A stretch of 45,658 nt of DNA from an uncultured Clostridia bacterium (GCA_947626155.1 CANQRC010000004.1:1-45658); one strand, 5' to 3'. Positions 12,001 through 18,995 are shown, numbered from the stretch's first letter. The notes: a model not told the origin generated them from the sequence alone. Translations and numbers: made by a program.

Positions 12001-13937
12001 AAAGGCGTTATCTCCAAATTCAAATAATATTTAACTTCGCCCTCTTCATGTTTTGAGGCAAAACCATTTGTGTAAATTGTTCTAAAACTTAAAATGTTTG
12101 TTCCGCCCCTAAATTCAACCCTAACATCTTTAAAGTTTGCGTTTGCATACAAAACATTGTCAAAAGGCGTCATTCTTCTTTCATAGTCAACAAACAGTTC
12201 GTTCCCTTTTTCAGGGTTTATAAATTGGCTTTCAAGCCTAACTTCGCTTGCGCCATCAATTATGTTTACTTTGATTTCTCTAATAATTTCGTCAACACAC
12301 TCGCCAGTTTCGGCATTATAAATTATTCCCTTGCTAACTGCATGAACTTTAATAAATAAAGGTCCTTTGGCAACGGAATTTGCCGTTCTAACTCTAAAAT
12401 CACCGTTCCAATTTGTCAAAAGGTTGTTTTCCCCATAAACGCCTAAGCTTGTGCTGCCAATCACTGCGTCAAGGCCGTCATCAACCTCAAACCAAAGCCC
12501 GTCAACCTTTGGCAGGCTGCCATAACTTGAAACGACATCAATAGAAAAGTTTACATATCCGTTTGGATAAATTTGGTCGTCATATACATTATAAACTTCA
12601 AGCGCCACATCTTCATTTTCCAGCCCATTTACGCGAATGCTTTGAGGTGCAATCACAATTTTAACATTAAAATTCTGATTTCTGTTTACACTTTCGTCGC
12701 CAAAAATTTGTTTTGCAACTTCATAAAAAATGTTTAAGCCAACAGTAACTTCGTTTTGTTTTTGCGTGCTTTGTGAAATTTTCCAATAAGAAATAACATT
12801 TCCCTCTTCGTCAACTTTGTCCTCGGTGTCCGCAGGGTTTTCATAAAATCTATCAAAATCCACAAAATTTGTGTCCTGGAATTTTTGAATTCCAACAGGG
12901 GTATCAGCGTCAATTCCAGTCATCTGCACTTTTATAATAAAGTCTGTCATTTTAGGGTTATTTGGAACAATTAAAACATCAGCGTCTTTGTCATTGAGTG
13001 GCGTGAATGTTGTCTCTTCCAAAGTCTGATTGCTGTTCATATCAAAATAAGCGCCAAAAAAATTTACATTTAAACTTGGCAAAATGTTTACAGGAACAAC
13101 TTGAGAGATGATATTCTTTTCGCTTTGAAGAGATGGCTGATAAATTGCCAAAATTCTAAATTTGCTTTGACTTACAAACAGTTTGTAGTCCACATCCGTT
13201 GGACTAAGGCTCTTCTGCTGCTGCCCTCCCAAAGTAAACTCAAGCGTTTCGCCAACAAGTTCTGCCCTGTCAAATGCGATAAGGTTCACATGAACATCTC
13301 TGTTCACATTATTGGTCAAGGTTGCCGTTCCGCTTTCCAAATCTAAGTCTTTAACATTCTGCAAATTGTCAACATTTGCCGACTCAACATCTTTTTGAAT
13401 GAGAAAATATGAAACATCTTTTTCGGTTGTGTTGCTGTCAAAATTGAATATGCTTGAAGTTGGAACAAACGCTGTTCCGCCCTTGTTTTCATCTCCGCCG
13501 GAAACATATAACACATCTCCGCCATAACTCATTGTCTTTGAGAATTGCCTTACATCAACCCGAACAGAGCTTTCTTTCGAGCCGTCCAAAAGCTTGACAA
13601 CAAGCTCGGCAGACCCGCCGCTGACAGCAGTTACATTCACGCGAATTCTTGTTTGAGAGATATAAGAATATGTATAGTCAAAAATTTTGCCTTCGCCGCC
13701 GCGTTGCGCAACACTGATTGCGTTGCTTAAGCCGTTCTGATAGCCGTTTATGTCAAAAAGAACACTTGTGCTGCCCAGTTCCTCATCATCTACGGTGAGG
13801 TTGATGCCCTCGGGATGGTCATTTGTCAAATAGACCTTGCCATAGTCCACCCCGCAGCCGGCAAAAAACACCCCTGCAAACAACATTGCAAAGATGCCAA
13901 TCAGCGCTATTAAGGTGTTCCTAACAACTTTTGCCAT
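3057..13937 (-). CDS. Giant surface lipoprotein with GLUG / beta-helix modules (3,626 aa)
   Basis: The N-terminus is a lipoprotein signal: a short basic start, a hydrophobic stretch and FFAGC, so Cys28 should be lipidated and the protein exported by Sec and anchored outside the membrane. Residues about 30-1150 look like serial beta-rich, Ig-like segments. Three similar modules follow at about 1150-1770, 2610-2940 and 3080-3530. Modules 1 and 3 open with NPxL-type motifs (LNPYLLRSAQDV, HNPILIGSATDL), and GFDGN/YFEGN-type motifs occur in modules 2 and 3; all continue into repeats like GGVVG, AGLFA or AGFVIENSGEI, as in the GLUG family of surface proteins. Regions between modules are again beta-rich. 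There is no LPXTG motif. The start ATG has AGAGGAG upstream and lies 17 bases after the VirB4-type gene, so the two should be co-transcribed. A role as adhesin or contact protein is inferred from domain type only. Confidence 0.85.
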   Translation of the reverse strand: MAKVVRNTLIALIGIFAMLFAGVFFAGCGVDYGKVYLTNDHPEGINLTVDDEELGSTSVLFDINGYQNGLSNAISVAQRGGEGKIFDYTYSYISQTRIRVNVTAVSGGSAELVVKLLDGSKESSVRVDVRQFSKTMSYGGDVLYVSGGDENKGGTAFVPTSSIFNFDSNTTEKDVSYFLIQKDVESANVDNLQNVKDLDLESGTATLTNNVNRDVHVNLIAFDRAELVGETLEFTLGGQQQKSLSPTDVDYKLFVSQSKFRILAIYQPSLQSEKNIISQVVPVNILPSLNVNFFGAYFDMNSNQTLEETTFTPLNDKDADVLIVPNNPKMTDFIIKVQMTGIDADTPVGIQKFQDTNFVDFDRFYENPADTEDKVDEEGNVISYWKISQSTQKQNEVTVGLNIFYEVAKQIFGDESVNRNQNFNVKIVIAPQSIRVNGLENEDVALEVYNVYDDQIYPNGYVNFSIDVVSSYGSLPKVDGLWFEVDDGLDAVIGSTSLGVYGENNLLTNWNGDFRVRTANSVAKGPLFIKVHAVSKGIIYNAETGECVDEIIREIKVNIIDGASEVRLESQFINPEKGNELFVDYERRMTPFDNVLYANANFKDVRVEFRGGTNILSFRTIYTNGFASKHEEGEVKYYLNLEITPLRLGDGVYDFFLDNGTSYRGLTFHCTRLLKEETTAFQFTSTGNSAVTKAEFSSSAEDLNYQDCINLEILNPSSKDEVVYGSTVSFTFKGNYDSVVYPSSNEIVSVTANRANWTFTLTTRINGACDLEFDLSGPAIANGFAEARKSLLFKIHVSSYSLVSEFYLKNGDAYALSNTVYYGGSISSYSVELTPNVFNENSTNFYRYTLDGESISRIYDNCSGGEDGIYTYEEGVNIAEQDSVIKLEYNETGYDKNYVYFNIANSMGPIAVSFRMRIVKNDEDSLAKTVVFTISRGLMFYLPERATYGFDGDEYEVDFKRGTEWSNEFKTGSFGSLIYNPDNFEFKYSLSYLETIGENPFVLSAFLKQPNLTKRYDATIVPQEYVEVKTISRVSGSADIDFSNENLVQTVGVLTNPTYATDNSIRIEFIPNATNEYSASMLTYTVDDSQRRNGIYTIALSVEEFFERYKDQITNINADLSGKLYIYPAEWGTSYTSLDSSQNPVCFNIQYRNGSRLNPYLLRSAQDVLDIGKNDIKLSSHYELRERISMAAVNNATPIGIVDGKVVGFSGTIVGTTSQASITDIIISDTNFKAVVGGKVYAGLFAKINQNPSQTDVVGSTEVTYELPSIENVSFSGRFNSLSLSGTAYVGLLAAINQGSLVNIATRIEKGSRASSINAGNSTVYFGTVAGLNFGQLTQNFEKYDEKTYFRLYDSEKDGRLQDDGLGGQYFTETVNNTSYTYFVSKDQFVVDEHSNTKYYVVNQKNEKVPFKKVSVNKEGSVVEYFLPLREAENFAGQTTKIMAYYDDYVNINTNGGNVYAGGVVGATNSGIKRIEDGELVLLGYSKYTSYTLLKVTGQTNGNVDVGGVAGVLTYVATGSLLPNEIAENNEAAVQTSFALDNLLVGGIIDSIDVTGTRTASGVGGVVGYADSLTSINRDIFVSNNTIRTFLRGFDDVGAVVGYENYHSSEGSSNVYYSSEKGQSVGGNTIEAVDIGGGIFESSMIIRQAKDGLTNDGAGLLDTIQDKIDALDEKLKDSPDDESLKNQRQGLLNEQIVVAGIVGNAYRNDRKYDAFTFETASYLARTLQEKNGGAELDQKSPDTDKFYGDILIVNKTVDKISYVSSFVFEHKEVELNIGKETPFKLSSSDGASGVDVFFMYYFSVQGVVGVEEAGYAQDEISRLNYITTNSDFHPLKPAGGTLDLDPDITISGSSSVLNVDVSANITVKNTGLAKLNVSSILNVIKTKTIYILAVNYFKKDINSSLFFADNNINGSVVDDNTSYVLRGDKKSKLYLRPSYLCETTRDVDGKEFSISQDGILNYQGKNYILNPNTDLTVDVDPKEGSFSRTQVDGQTVIFYKTKKPEVENAVDNYSLTPVLRVEVEGQVYVFELDGAKLSNLPLTYKESPERVFTGSTLHRITTNQNFEDYVEIVSTNDVEFVYYEIHKVVNGQTDPNSVQSRRVEQNSIDAWKNYVNNETNNDLFDFTFKETSGKQYSYVCAINQTSDKYKNRYLNPIYGEYILEFHSSKIDDNGTTVMCSTRVYVDEAELKFIGINNYSNINDVSTTAEVVVPSQRGLLEVTLDPIEAVFDTFTISNNAANYQQGATEISLSFAYETSDENGSVVYETVPNFGLYRDGSLTFTYEQMINFLNKQGDARYRGKVYISYIMPASSVSDKVPVGFDIAVVHGGENKETIRETRMYYTRLGSYARLRFASKNAIDNTYYVARGLEYSLILDSFGFEREQITMTSSNTKVANVVEENGAIRLQISPDVIIYQQGYPGLYVTITTSAFKIVDNVRITFDDSLKLCVMDFVMNYDYTEGVNEDVVRGMENGVITNTIGNPYTLELAITDFLEYDKNNQAVVENVNNFVSRMTSQVVWTVYESGLPDVNLGNQTQTYRSNFFLADGLTITPLRVYNHTANIYHFSVSGYYLMDGGTYIYSSTSIGTDRFYTEFSFDVNEQSTEESPLPIEKVDEFMNMGSNQWYILLNDITLRNTEQATAEQTSQFMPLTSQIAGFDGNGYEILMGGEYNMTDLTDIGIFATVRENCIIKNMTISLTKDVTINVNTPTYNIGLLTAANEGTIANAVIKSNGHTLSVVYRGTEAVSASYVSGIAAANSGFITNSRSDLNISANVNLSGIVGNNSGKIAGCYYKGGSLYNYTLGTTELTAGFVIENSGEIYSSYVSGQANADDVYYKGTQNTLHANNNIAGFVYENSGVINDCYTNINMEGNGSYVAGFTITNSGTIDRCISWSVLNNRNDSGYGFAGFNELDTEDVEGGKITNCYFLQDPDPDGNGDTSDGVNVNIGNLEDDPNAIILPLTLKQFELGEQVTTEGDAQVDPNDDFTSLFDAYSYQTTKGANAVWFYNDGNAGSRDFGTTVFNKNRLELVSPNIIAFSRRNLDSVESVVDPETGAENVVYNYVYDTTVCEALGAIHNPILIGSATDLEEYVVRQNNSVNINRAYYRLISDIRYDENSDNSALSSTKFLGYFEGNHMEIADIKLVSNNKQNYAGLFAEIGSSDISSVGVVMNMTLTPNEVNFPNATVVGGLAGRLYGGKVFNVDVLPESGITVQGANIVGGVIGLAVGNYEMAHINSTASAKARFLPNLAGNNFNQNSSLLDEYSYAGALVGVATGSGTIKFSKLEDEIRVTGGKVGLMFGLIDTGVTVKDMTIYIQEETRVTTYSQTAGLFVGQSRGNVSGVKVFGLAAVSNPFETTSYVPESVGGFAGTIDSGEVTGVYVSQNILASTTSTRPFETDISTGRGIKYIGGFAGKIVGSASISDVTVDSISIVGTEFVGGVVGGTILTGGVSFADIHVSASLKATGLTVAEAGVGGLVGVVGEGATVKLTATKIQDEKIVRNEFNIEASMEIRVYSLNLASYNLGAIIGLNQSKYSHNVDNSNSSITGKSSIKSVGANENWTESIQTALRGEQVVLEHTSSDEHKPIVHENVFSASECSYSAKVEFELNSETMQIYLTNYGSAVAFN

Positions 13938-13954
13938 ACCTCTCCTCTAAAATT

Positions 13955-16651
13955 TTAGTTAAACAGTTGTTTTACATATTCAAGAGCATTGATTTGCACG
14001 GTTGTTCTTGAAGTTGGCCCCGTGATTAAGAAGCCTTGACCGACGCCGGCAGTGACAATTGAGTTTTGTTCTTCCTCATTTATTCCGCCGGACTTTTCAT
14101 AAAGTTGAACGAGGTCATTGATATCACTTGGAGAAAGCGAGAAAATAAGTGAATATTGGCAGGCGTTAATAACCGCAGTTGACTGCCTCTTAATTTCATC
14201 CGAGCCCACAAAGTCGGAAATGTTTTGAGTGATGACAATCTGCATTCCGCCATATTTTCTGATACGTTTTGCCATTTGCGCCATGAAGTCCAACGCAATT
14301 GGGTATTTTGGATTGATGAAGATATGCGCCTCATCAACCGCAATGATAATTTTTCTGTTTTTGCGATATTTTCTGTTGAAATCCTTGTTGTTGATGATTT
14401 CATTGTTCAAATATCTAAACACAAGAAGCATTTGTGCGTTTGTAACTTGGGCGTTGTTTCCCGCAACCAAAGATTGGAAGTTGAATGTAACAAAGTTTTC
14501 GTTTGTTTCGATTGATGTCGGTCCGTTCCAAAGAGAACTGTTTCTTCCGCCCGTTGCAAATTTCTTAATGTAAGTTTCAACGGTCATAAGGTTTCTAAGC
14601 GTAAATTCGTCTCTTGCGGTTTTAATTCTTTCCAAAATAAGGTTGTAAAGGTCGTCAAAGGTTGGATAATCCTCAGGCTTAAGTTTTGCAAGTTTTGTTC
14701 TATAATCAATGTTATGTTTTTTATACATATCAATAATAAGCGAGTTCAAAACTTCAAACGCGTCAGAATTTATTCCCTCCAAAATAACTCTAAAAAATTG
14801 CTCCAAGAATTGTAAGTGCTGAGAGAAACTGTCGTCTGCAACCTCTTCTTTTGGTGCTTTTTCAATCAGTCTGCCATAGTCGTCATACTCTTCCTCTTCT
14901 TCCTCTTCGTCTTCACTTGCTTCCAAAGAGGAAATAACGTGGAAAGGATTGATAATTCCGTGAGTTGAAGAGCCAACATCAATAAACTTTCCACCCAAAT
15001 TGTTTGTCAAATCTTGATATTCGTTTTCCGGGTCAAGAATGAATATTTTGCAGTTGTCGGCGGCAAAATTCGTAAGAAGTGTCTTTGTGGCGTAACTCTT
15101 TCCCGAGCCAGATTTTCCAATGACCATCATGTTAGAGTTAACTCTTTCGCGGTCACGCTTAAAGAAGTCCACAAAAACGGGATATTCGTTGTCGCCAATA
15201 TAAATTCCATTAGGGTCTTGAAGTGCGTTTGAAATAAATGGGAATGTTGCGGCAAGCGTGGAAGTTGGAATTCCTCTCAAACTGTTTTTTACGCTGTCTC
15301 TTTTTGAGATGTTTGAAGAGATAAAGCCGTCAATTTGCCTTGAAAACAACTCGGAATATTTAAAGCCTTGTTGTTTAAGCATTGCGCGAACATCTTTCTT
15401 CGCGGCGTCCTCCGCCACAAGATAAGTGTTGACATTGTAAAGTTGTTGGTTGTTGTTTTTAAGGTTTGCCAAAAGTTCTCTCAAAGTGTCAACGTGGGTT
15501 TGCAACTCAATCTGTGTGGAACTTCTGCCCGCCTTATAAAGTTTTGTCTCCATTTCCATGATGGCCTTATCAATTTGCTTTTCAGATTCAAGTTTTGGAA
15601 TTGGATTAAACTTCATGTGAACTCTTGTTCTGTCCAAAAGGAAGAATTGTGCGCCCCAAGCGTTTCCAACTTGCAAAGGATAGTCAACAAGGTTAAAGCA
15701 GCGGTAGCAAGTGTCGTCAACAAAGAAACGACCAATATTAAATCTTATCTTGTTTGGCAAAGCCCAATTTAGGTGTTCCGTGATAGGCAAAACGTCCAAA
15801 TCTCTTTCATCAAAATCCTTCCCAAGGGTGGATTTCAAAAAGACCATAAGGTCATTGCCCGTCACAAGGTTTGCGTTGATAGGGTTCAACGAAGACGCCA
15901 TGGCGGAAATCATGCCCTTTGTTGTCGTTTCAAGAATTTCCCTATCCTTGTCATACACAACAATATAAAAGTGGTCTTTAAACACCTTTGACTGCCTGTT
16001 CATCATCTCATAAAGCGAAACCCTTTCCTCAAAAATAGGTGAGCGCGCGTCAATTTCCTCTTGGGTAATTTGGCCGTCATATTGCATATCATACAAAACA
16101 TCAAACTTGGCGTTTTCATTGTGAATGTAGTTGTCCAAAATCATAGGCTTTGAAATTTTGATAATTGAACAAGTTTGGTCCATGTTCAAACGCCTGAGTG
16201 CATTTGCAAAACTTTCAATAACGTTGTCTTGATAATATTCCGTCAAAAGCGTGAAGAACATTGGCTGAATTTCAATGACCTGAGCATAATAAATCCCAAA
16301 ATTTATAAACCTGTCTTGGTAAACGCCCTCAAAAGGAATCATTTGTCTGATGGAAGACTTCCCGTTTTCGTCGTCGTCATCTTTACCCTTGACAAACTTT
16401 TTCTTTTGGGCGGAATATCTCAAAAGAAAAACGAGAGTGTTGTAAAATCTTACATCATCTGCAAGCTTAAAAAACATTGAAACGGCAATTATGCACCAAG
16501 CAATGCCAATCCAAATATGTAATTCAAAATTTGCCAAAAACAAAAGAATGGCAATCGCCGCAAAAATGAACCCCAAAATCAGGTCCAACCCGGTGACGCC
16601 TCTTACAAACTCGGCTTTTACTTTGGTTCTTCGTGGAATAACTCTTACCAT
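13955..16651 (-). CDS. PrgI-VirB4-type (TraE/ConE-like) secretion ATPase
   Basis: 898-residue protein of the VirB4 family, the cytoplasmic-face ATPases that power type IV secretion and conjugation. Residues about 24-65 contain two membrane segments resembling PrgI, which is often a separate protein, so this looks like a PrgI-VirB4 fusion. Walker A is GKSGSGKS near residue 512 and Walker B is IIIAVDEAHIF near 765; a QIVITQN motif follows, as in VirB4/FtsK-type motors. A very acidic insertion (EDEEEEEEEYDD) sits near residue 580, between the two nucleotide-binding motifs. The start ATG follows AGAGG. The giant lipoprotein gene follows 17 bases downstream. No relaxase, coupling protein, VirB6/VirB8 homologue or integrase is seen in the window, so it is either a remnant of a mobile element or part of a dedicated secretion device. 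Confidence 0.88.
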   Translation of the reverse strand: MVRVIPRRTKVKAEFVRGVTGLDLILGFIFAAIAILLFLANFELHIWIGIAWCIIAVSMFFKLADDVRFYNTLVFLLRYSAQKKKFVKGKDDDDENGKSSIRQMIPFEGVYQDRFINFGIYYAQVIEIQPMFFTLLTEYYQDNVIESFANALRRLNMDQTCSIIKISKPMILDNYIHNENAKFDVLYDMQYDGQITQEEIDARSPIFEERVSLYEMMNRQSKVFKDHFYIVVYDKDREILETTTKGMISAMASSLNPINANLVTGNDLMVFLKSTLGKDFDERDLDVLPITEHLNWALPNKIRFNIGRFFVDDTCYRCFNLVDYPLQVGNAWGAQFFLLDRTRVHMKFNPIPKLESEKQIDKAIMEMETKLYKAGRSSTQIELQTHVDTLRELLANLKNNNQQLYNVNTYLVAEDAAKKDVRAMLKQQGFKYSELFSRQIDGFISSNISKRDSVKNSLRGIPTSTLAATFPFISNALQDPNGIYIGDNEYPVFVDFFKRDRERVNSNMMVIGKSGSGKSYATKTLLTNFAADNCKIFILDPENEYQDLTNNLGGKFIDVGSSTHGIINPFHVISSLEASEDEEEEEEEYDDYGRLIEKAPKEEVADDSFSQHLQFLEQFFRVILEGINSDAFEVLNSLIIDMYKKHNIDYRTKLAKLKPEDYPTFDDLYNLILERIKTARDEFTLRNLMTVETYIKKFATGGRNSSLWNGPTSIETNENFVTFNFQSLVAGNNAQVTNAQMLLVFRYLNNEIINNKDFNRKYRKNRKIIIAVDEAHIFINPKYPIALDFMAQMAKRIRKYGGMQIVITQNISDFVGSDEIKRQSTAVINACQYSLIFSLSPSDINDLVQLYEKSGGINEEEQNSIVTAGVGQGFLITGPTSRTTVQINALEYVKQLFN

Positions 16652-16660
16652 AACAACCTC

Positions 16661-16680
16661 TTGTAGTTATGATACTACAA
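16661..16680. promoter_or_regulatory. Perfect palindrome before the VirB4-type gene
   Basis: TTGTAGT and ACTACAA arms of 7 bp flank 6 bases and end about 10 bases from the start codon, just before the ribosome binding site. It could be an operator or a 5' RNA hairpin. A weak promoter (TTGTAT, 18 bases, TATCAT) would overlap it. Confidence 0.4.
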
Positions 16681-16770
16681 ACCAAAGCAAAAATACAAAT
16701 AAAATGCGCAAAAAACAAAAATAAATATTTATTATTATATATTTTCAACATTTTCCCTCGGGGTTTAAAA

Positions 16771-16778
16771 TTCGACAA
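16771..16778 (-). promoter_or_regulatory. Possible Spo0A box upstream of the VirB4-type operon
   Basis: TTGTCGAA on the minus strand matches the core of the known Spo0A binding site, 120 bases upstream of the VirB4-type start. About two chance matches to this 8-mer are expected in a window of this size and composition, so the call is weak. The rest of the 250-base intergenic stretch is AT-rich and shows no gene. Confidence 0.3.
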
Positions 16779-16845
16779 CAAACAGCAATAAATTATTTTT
16801 TAGGAATTTATTTTTTTAAAAATTCAAAAAATTGATAAAAAAATC

Positions 16846-16895
16846 AAAAAAATAGCAAAAAAATTGAATAAAAACCTAATTTTTTGCTATTTTTC
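16846..16895 (-). terminator. AT-rich terminator after the PRC-barrel gene
   Basis: On the minus strand, AAAAATAGCAAAAAATT pairs with AATTTTTTTGCTATTTTT across a 12-base loop, and more T follows. It lies just past the stop of the PRC-barrel gene. Confidence 0.65.
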
Positions 16896-16902
16896 ACAAT
16901 TT

Positions 16903-17565
16903 TTATCTTTTTATGGCAAAGAAAAGTTGATTTAATTTGTTGTGTCTTTTTGCCTTCTCAAACACCGCTTTTGTGATGACTTCATTCTTCAAAACAATCT
17001 TTTCATTGTTGTAGCCCAAGATGTCCTGTCCGCATATTTTGCCAATGTAAAAGTTGGCTGAAAGGTTTATCTTTTCCGGCCCAGAAACCTTTGGAAAATC
17101 TTGAATGGAAACAACCTCTTCTATGTTCGTTCTAGGAAAAGTCCTTGAAAGTTGGGCGCGCTTTTTCTTAGTTTGAATAAAAACAACATCTTCCCCAACC
17201 TCGCTTACAAACTTTGGCAAAATTTCGCACTTGTCAGTTACAATTTTTGTTATTTTCTGTTTTTGAAACTCCAAATTTTTAATGCAGCCCAAATCCTGGA
17301 AGTTCTCATCCAACACTTGTTTGCCAAGCAGCCCCCTCGTTCTTTGGGCGGTAAATTGCATTGCCCCAACCTCGCCAATCACCACATATTCATCAGTGGC
17401 CATAAGCACATCCTCGCTTTTGACAAAAAACTCACTTTCCGTCTCATCGTCAACCACATAATATCCAACTTTCTTCATGGAAGAAAAATCCAAGGCCACA
17501 TCCAGCACAAAGCCCACTCTTTTGCCCGCACTTTTGTCCAAGACAATCTTTGAAATGTTTTCCAT
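16903..17565 (-). CDS. PRC-barrel domain protein (220 aa)
   Basis: The ORF track starts 60 codons earlier, but the ATG at 17565 (MENISKIVLDK) has GGAGGG just upstream and begins a typical PRC-barrel, so the shorter form is preferred. Two PRC-barrel-like halves are visible: VGFVLDVALDF near residue 18 and GLLGKQVLDENFQDLG near residue 78. A basic stretch (QTKKKRAQLSR) and a non-repetitive C-terminal third follow. PRC-barrels are small beta-barrels found in RimM and in photosynthetic reaction centres; Firmicute versions such as YlmC/YmxH are linked to sporulation, though their role is not settled. It is transcribed divergently from the DUF1858 gene. The function here is unknown. Confidence 0.75.
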   Translation of the reverse strand: MENISKIVLDKSAGKRVGFVLDVALDFSSMKKVGYYVVDDETESEFFVKSEDVLMATDEYVVIGEVGAMQFTAQRTRGLLGKQVLDENFQDLGCIKNLEFQKQKITKIVTDKCEILPKFVSEVGEDVVFIQTKKKRAQLSRTFPRTNIEEVVSIQDFPKVSGPEKINLSANFYIGKICGQDILGYNNEKIVLKNEVITKAVFEKAKRHNKLNQLFFAIKR

Positions 17566-17629
17566 CAGCCCTCCGCCTATTATTGTGATATGTTGCCTGT
17601 CCAAAAAATATGACAAACCGTCGCGGGAG

Positions 17630-17658
17630 TTGACAAACTTAAAAGAAAGTGCTAAAAT
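17630..17658 (+). promoter_or_regulatory. Sigma-A promoter of the DUF1858 gene
   Basis: TTGACA, 17 bases, TAAAAT, followed by GAGGTG and the ATG at 17675. This is the clearest promoter in this part of the window. Confidence 0.85.
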
Positions 17659-17674
17659 CTTAGCGAGGTGAAAA

Positions 17675-17887
17675 ATGAAAAAATCAAAAATAGTTAAAAA
17701 ACCATACACAAAAGATATGACAATTGGCGAAGTTTTAAAAAGCAACCCAAATTTGGAAGAGGTGTTTTTGGGCTTTGGAATGCATTGCGTAGCCTGCCCA
17801 GTCAGCCAAATGGAAACAGTTGAAGAGGCCAGCGCAGTTCATGGGGTTGATGTTGAATTTCTTCTAAAAAAACTAAACGAAGCATAA
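17675..17887 (+). CDS. DUF1858 domain protein (CxxC redox-disulfide type)
   Basis: A 70-residue protein. A short basic start leads into DMTIGEVLKSNPNLEEVFLG, then MHCVACPVS and a helical C-terminus. This matches the DUF1858 family, also called the hybrid-cluster-protein-associated redox disulfide domain, with its conserved CxxC pair (CVAC). Members are thought to take part in redox chemistry or metal handling, but the reaction is not known. The gene is monocistronic, with a consensus promoter and its own terminator. Confidence 0.85.
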   Translation: MKKSKIVKKPYTKDMTIGEVLKSNPNLEEVFLGFGMHCVACPVSQMETVEEASAVHGVDVEFLLKKLNEA

Positions 17888-17891
17888 AAAC

Positions 17892-17914
17892 AAAACTGCA
17901 AAAGTTGCAGTTTT
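17892..17914 (+). terminator. Bidirectional terminator between the DUF1858 gene and hflX
   Basis: AAAACTGCAA pairs with TTGCAGTTTT across a 3-base loop, with a T run beyond on the plus strand and a shorter one on the minus strand. It sits between two convergent genes. Confidence 0.85.
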
Positions 17915-17915
17915 T

Positions 17916-18995
17916 TTATTTATTTAACGCGTTTTTTATGATTTTTTTCAGTTTTTCAGCGTTATTTTTATCTTTTATGTTAAAAAGCACTTCGTTTTGT
18001 CCTATCTCAATTGGAGCTTTTAATAGGTCGCTCTTGTTCAAAATCACAAGGCGATTTTTTGTTGCCCCAAGGTCATCCAAAATTTCATTTGTGATTTCAA
18101 TGTTCTTCTTATAAAACTTGTCGGAGACATCCACAACATGAAGCAAAAGGTCGGCGTTTTTCACCTCTTCCAAAGTGGACGAGAAACTCTCCACAAGTTC
18201 ATGCGGCAACTTGCTGATAAATCCAACCGTATCCGTGAGGAGGCAAAACTGCCCGTCGTCCAAATACATCCTTCGGCTTGTGGTGTCAAGCGTGGCAAAA
18301 AGTTTGTCGTCGGCATAGATGTTTTCCTTGGTCAACAAATTGAAAATTGAGCTTTTTCCGGCGTTGGTGTAGCCGCCCAGCACAACGCTTTTAATCCCCG
18401 TCTTTTCACGAAGAACCTTGTTTTGTTTTCTGCTGTTTTTGATTTTTTCAATCTCCGCTTGAAGGGTGACAATTTCTTTTTCAAGTTTTCGGCGATCAAG
18501 TTCAAGTTTGGTCTCGCCGGGGCCTCTCATTCCCGCACCCTTGCCGCCAAATCTGCCCGCGCTGCCCTGCAAAGAGGAAAGCCTTGTAAGAAGATAACGG
18601 TTTTGGGCAAGCTTAACCTCAATTTTGCCCTCGCTGGATTTTGCGTTAAGCGCAAAAATGTCTATGATAAGCAAAATTCTATCCAAAACTTTTATGCCAA
18701 TTTCGTCAGACAAATTCCTAAGTTGAGAGCCTGTAAGTTGGAAGTCAACAACCAAACAATCGCAAGGATTTTGCGCAAGAAAGTCCTTGATTTCTTGAAG
18801 TTTTCCTGAGCCCATTATTGTTCGCCTGTTGAAAGCGTCAAGGCTTTGGCTGAAAATATGTTCAACTTCAAGCCCCGCAGAAAAACAAAGTCTGCTTATT
18901 TCCGCAAACTGATAATCCTTGTCCTCATCCTTCTTGATAGGGCAAAAAACAATTGCTTTTTCAATTTCTTCTTTCGTCTCAAAAACCTGTTTCAT
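17916..18995 (-). CDS. hflX: GTPase HflX
   Basis: Ribosome-associated GTPase that splits or rescues stalled 70S ribosomes under stress. About 359 residues from the ATG at 18995 (MKQVFETKEE). The family N-terminal domain has GSGKLQEI, the glycine-rich linker contains GPGETKLELDRR, and the G domain has GYTNAGKSS (G1), DTVGFI (G3) and NKSD (G4). The ORF track starts at a TTG 12 codons upstream, but that TTG is part of the predicted -35 box. The ATG has no ribosome binding site, and the -10 box ends 6 bases before it, so the mRNA is probably leaderless. Convergent with the DUF1858 gene. Confidence 0.95.
   Translation of the reverse strand: MKQVFETKEEIEKAIVFCPIKKDEDKDYQFAEISRLCFSAGLEVEHIFSQSLDAFNRRTIMGSGKLQEIKDFLAQNPCDCLVVDFQLTGSQLRNLSDEIGIKVLDRILLIIDIFALNAKSSEGKIEVKLAQNRYLLTRLSSLQGSAGRFGGKGAGMRGPGETKLELDRRKLEKEIVTLQAEIEKIKNSRKQNKVLREKTGIKSVVLGGYTNAGKSSIFNLLTKENIYADDKLFATLDTTSRRMYLDDGQFCLLTDTVGFISKLPHELVESFSSTLEEVKNADLLLHVVDVSDKFYKKNIEITNEILDDLGATKNRLVILNKSDLLKAPIEIGQNEVLFNIKDKNNAEKLKKIIKNALNK

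Noticed and set aside
13955-16651. A complete integrative conjugative element
   Set aside because: Only the VirB4-type ATPase is seen. No relaxase, coupling protein, integrase, attachment repeats or further T4SS genes in the window.
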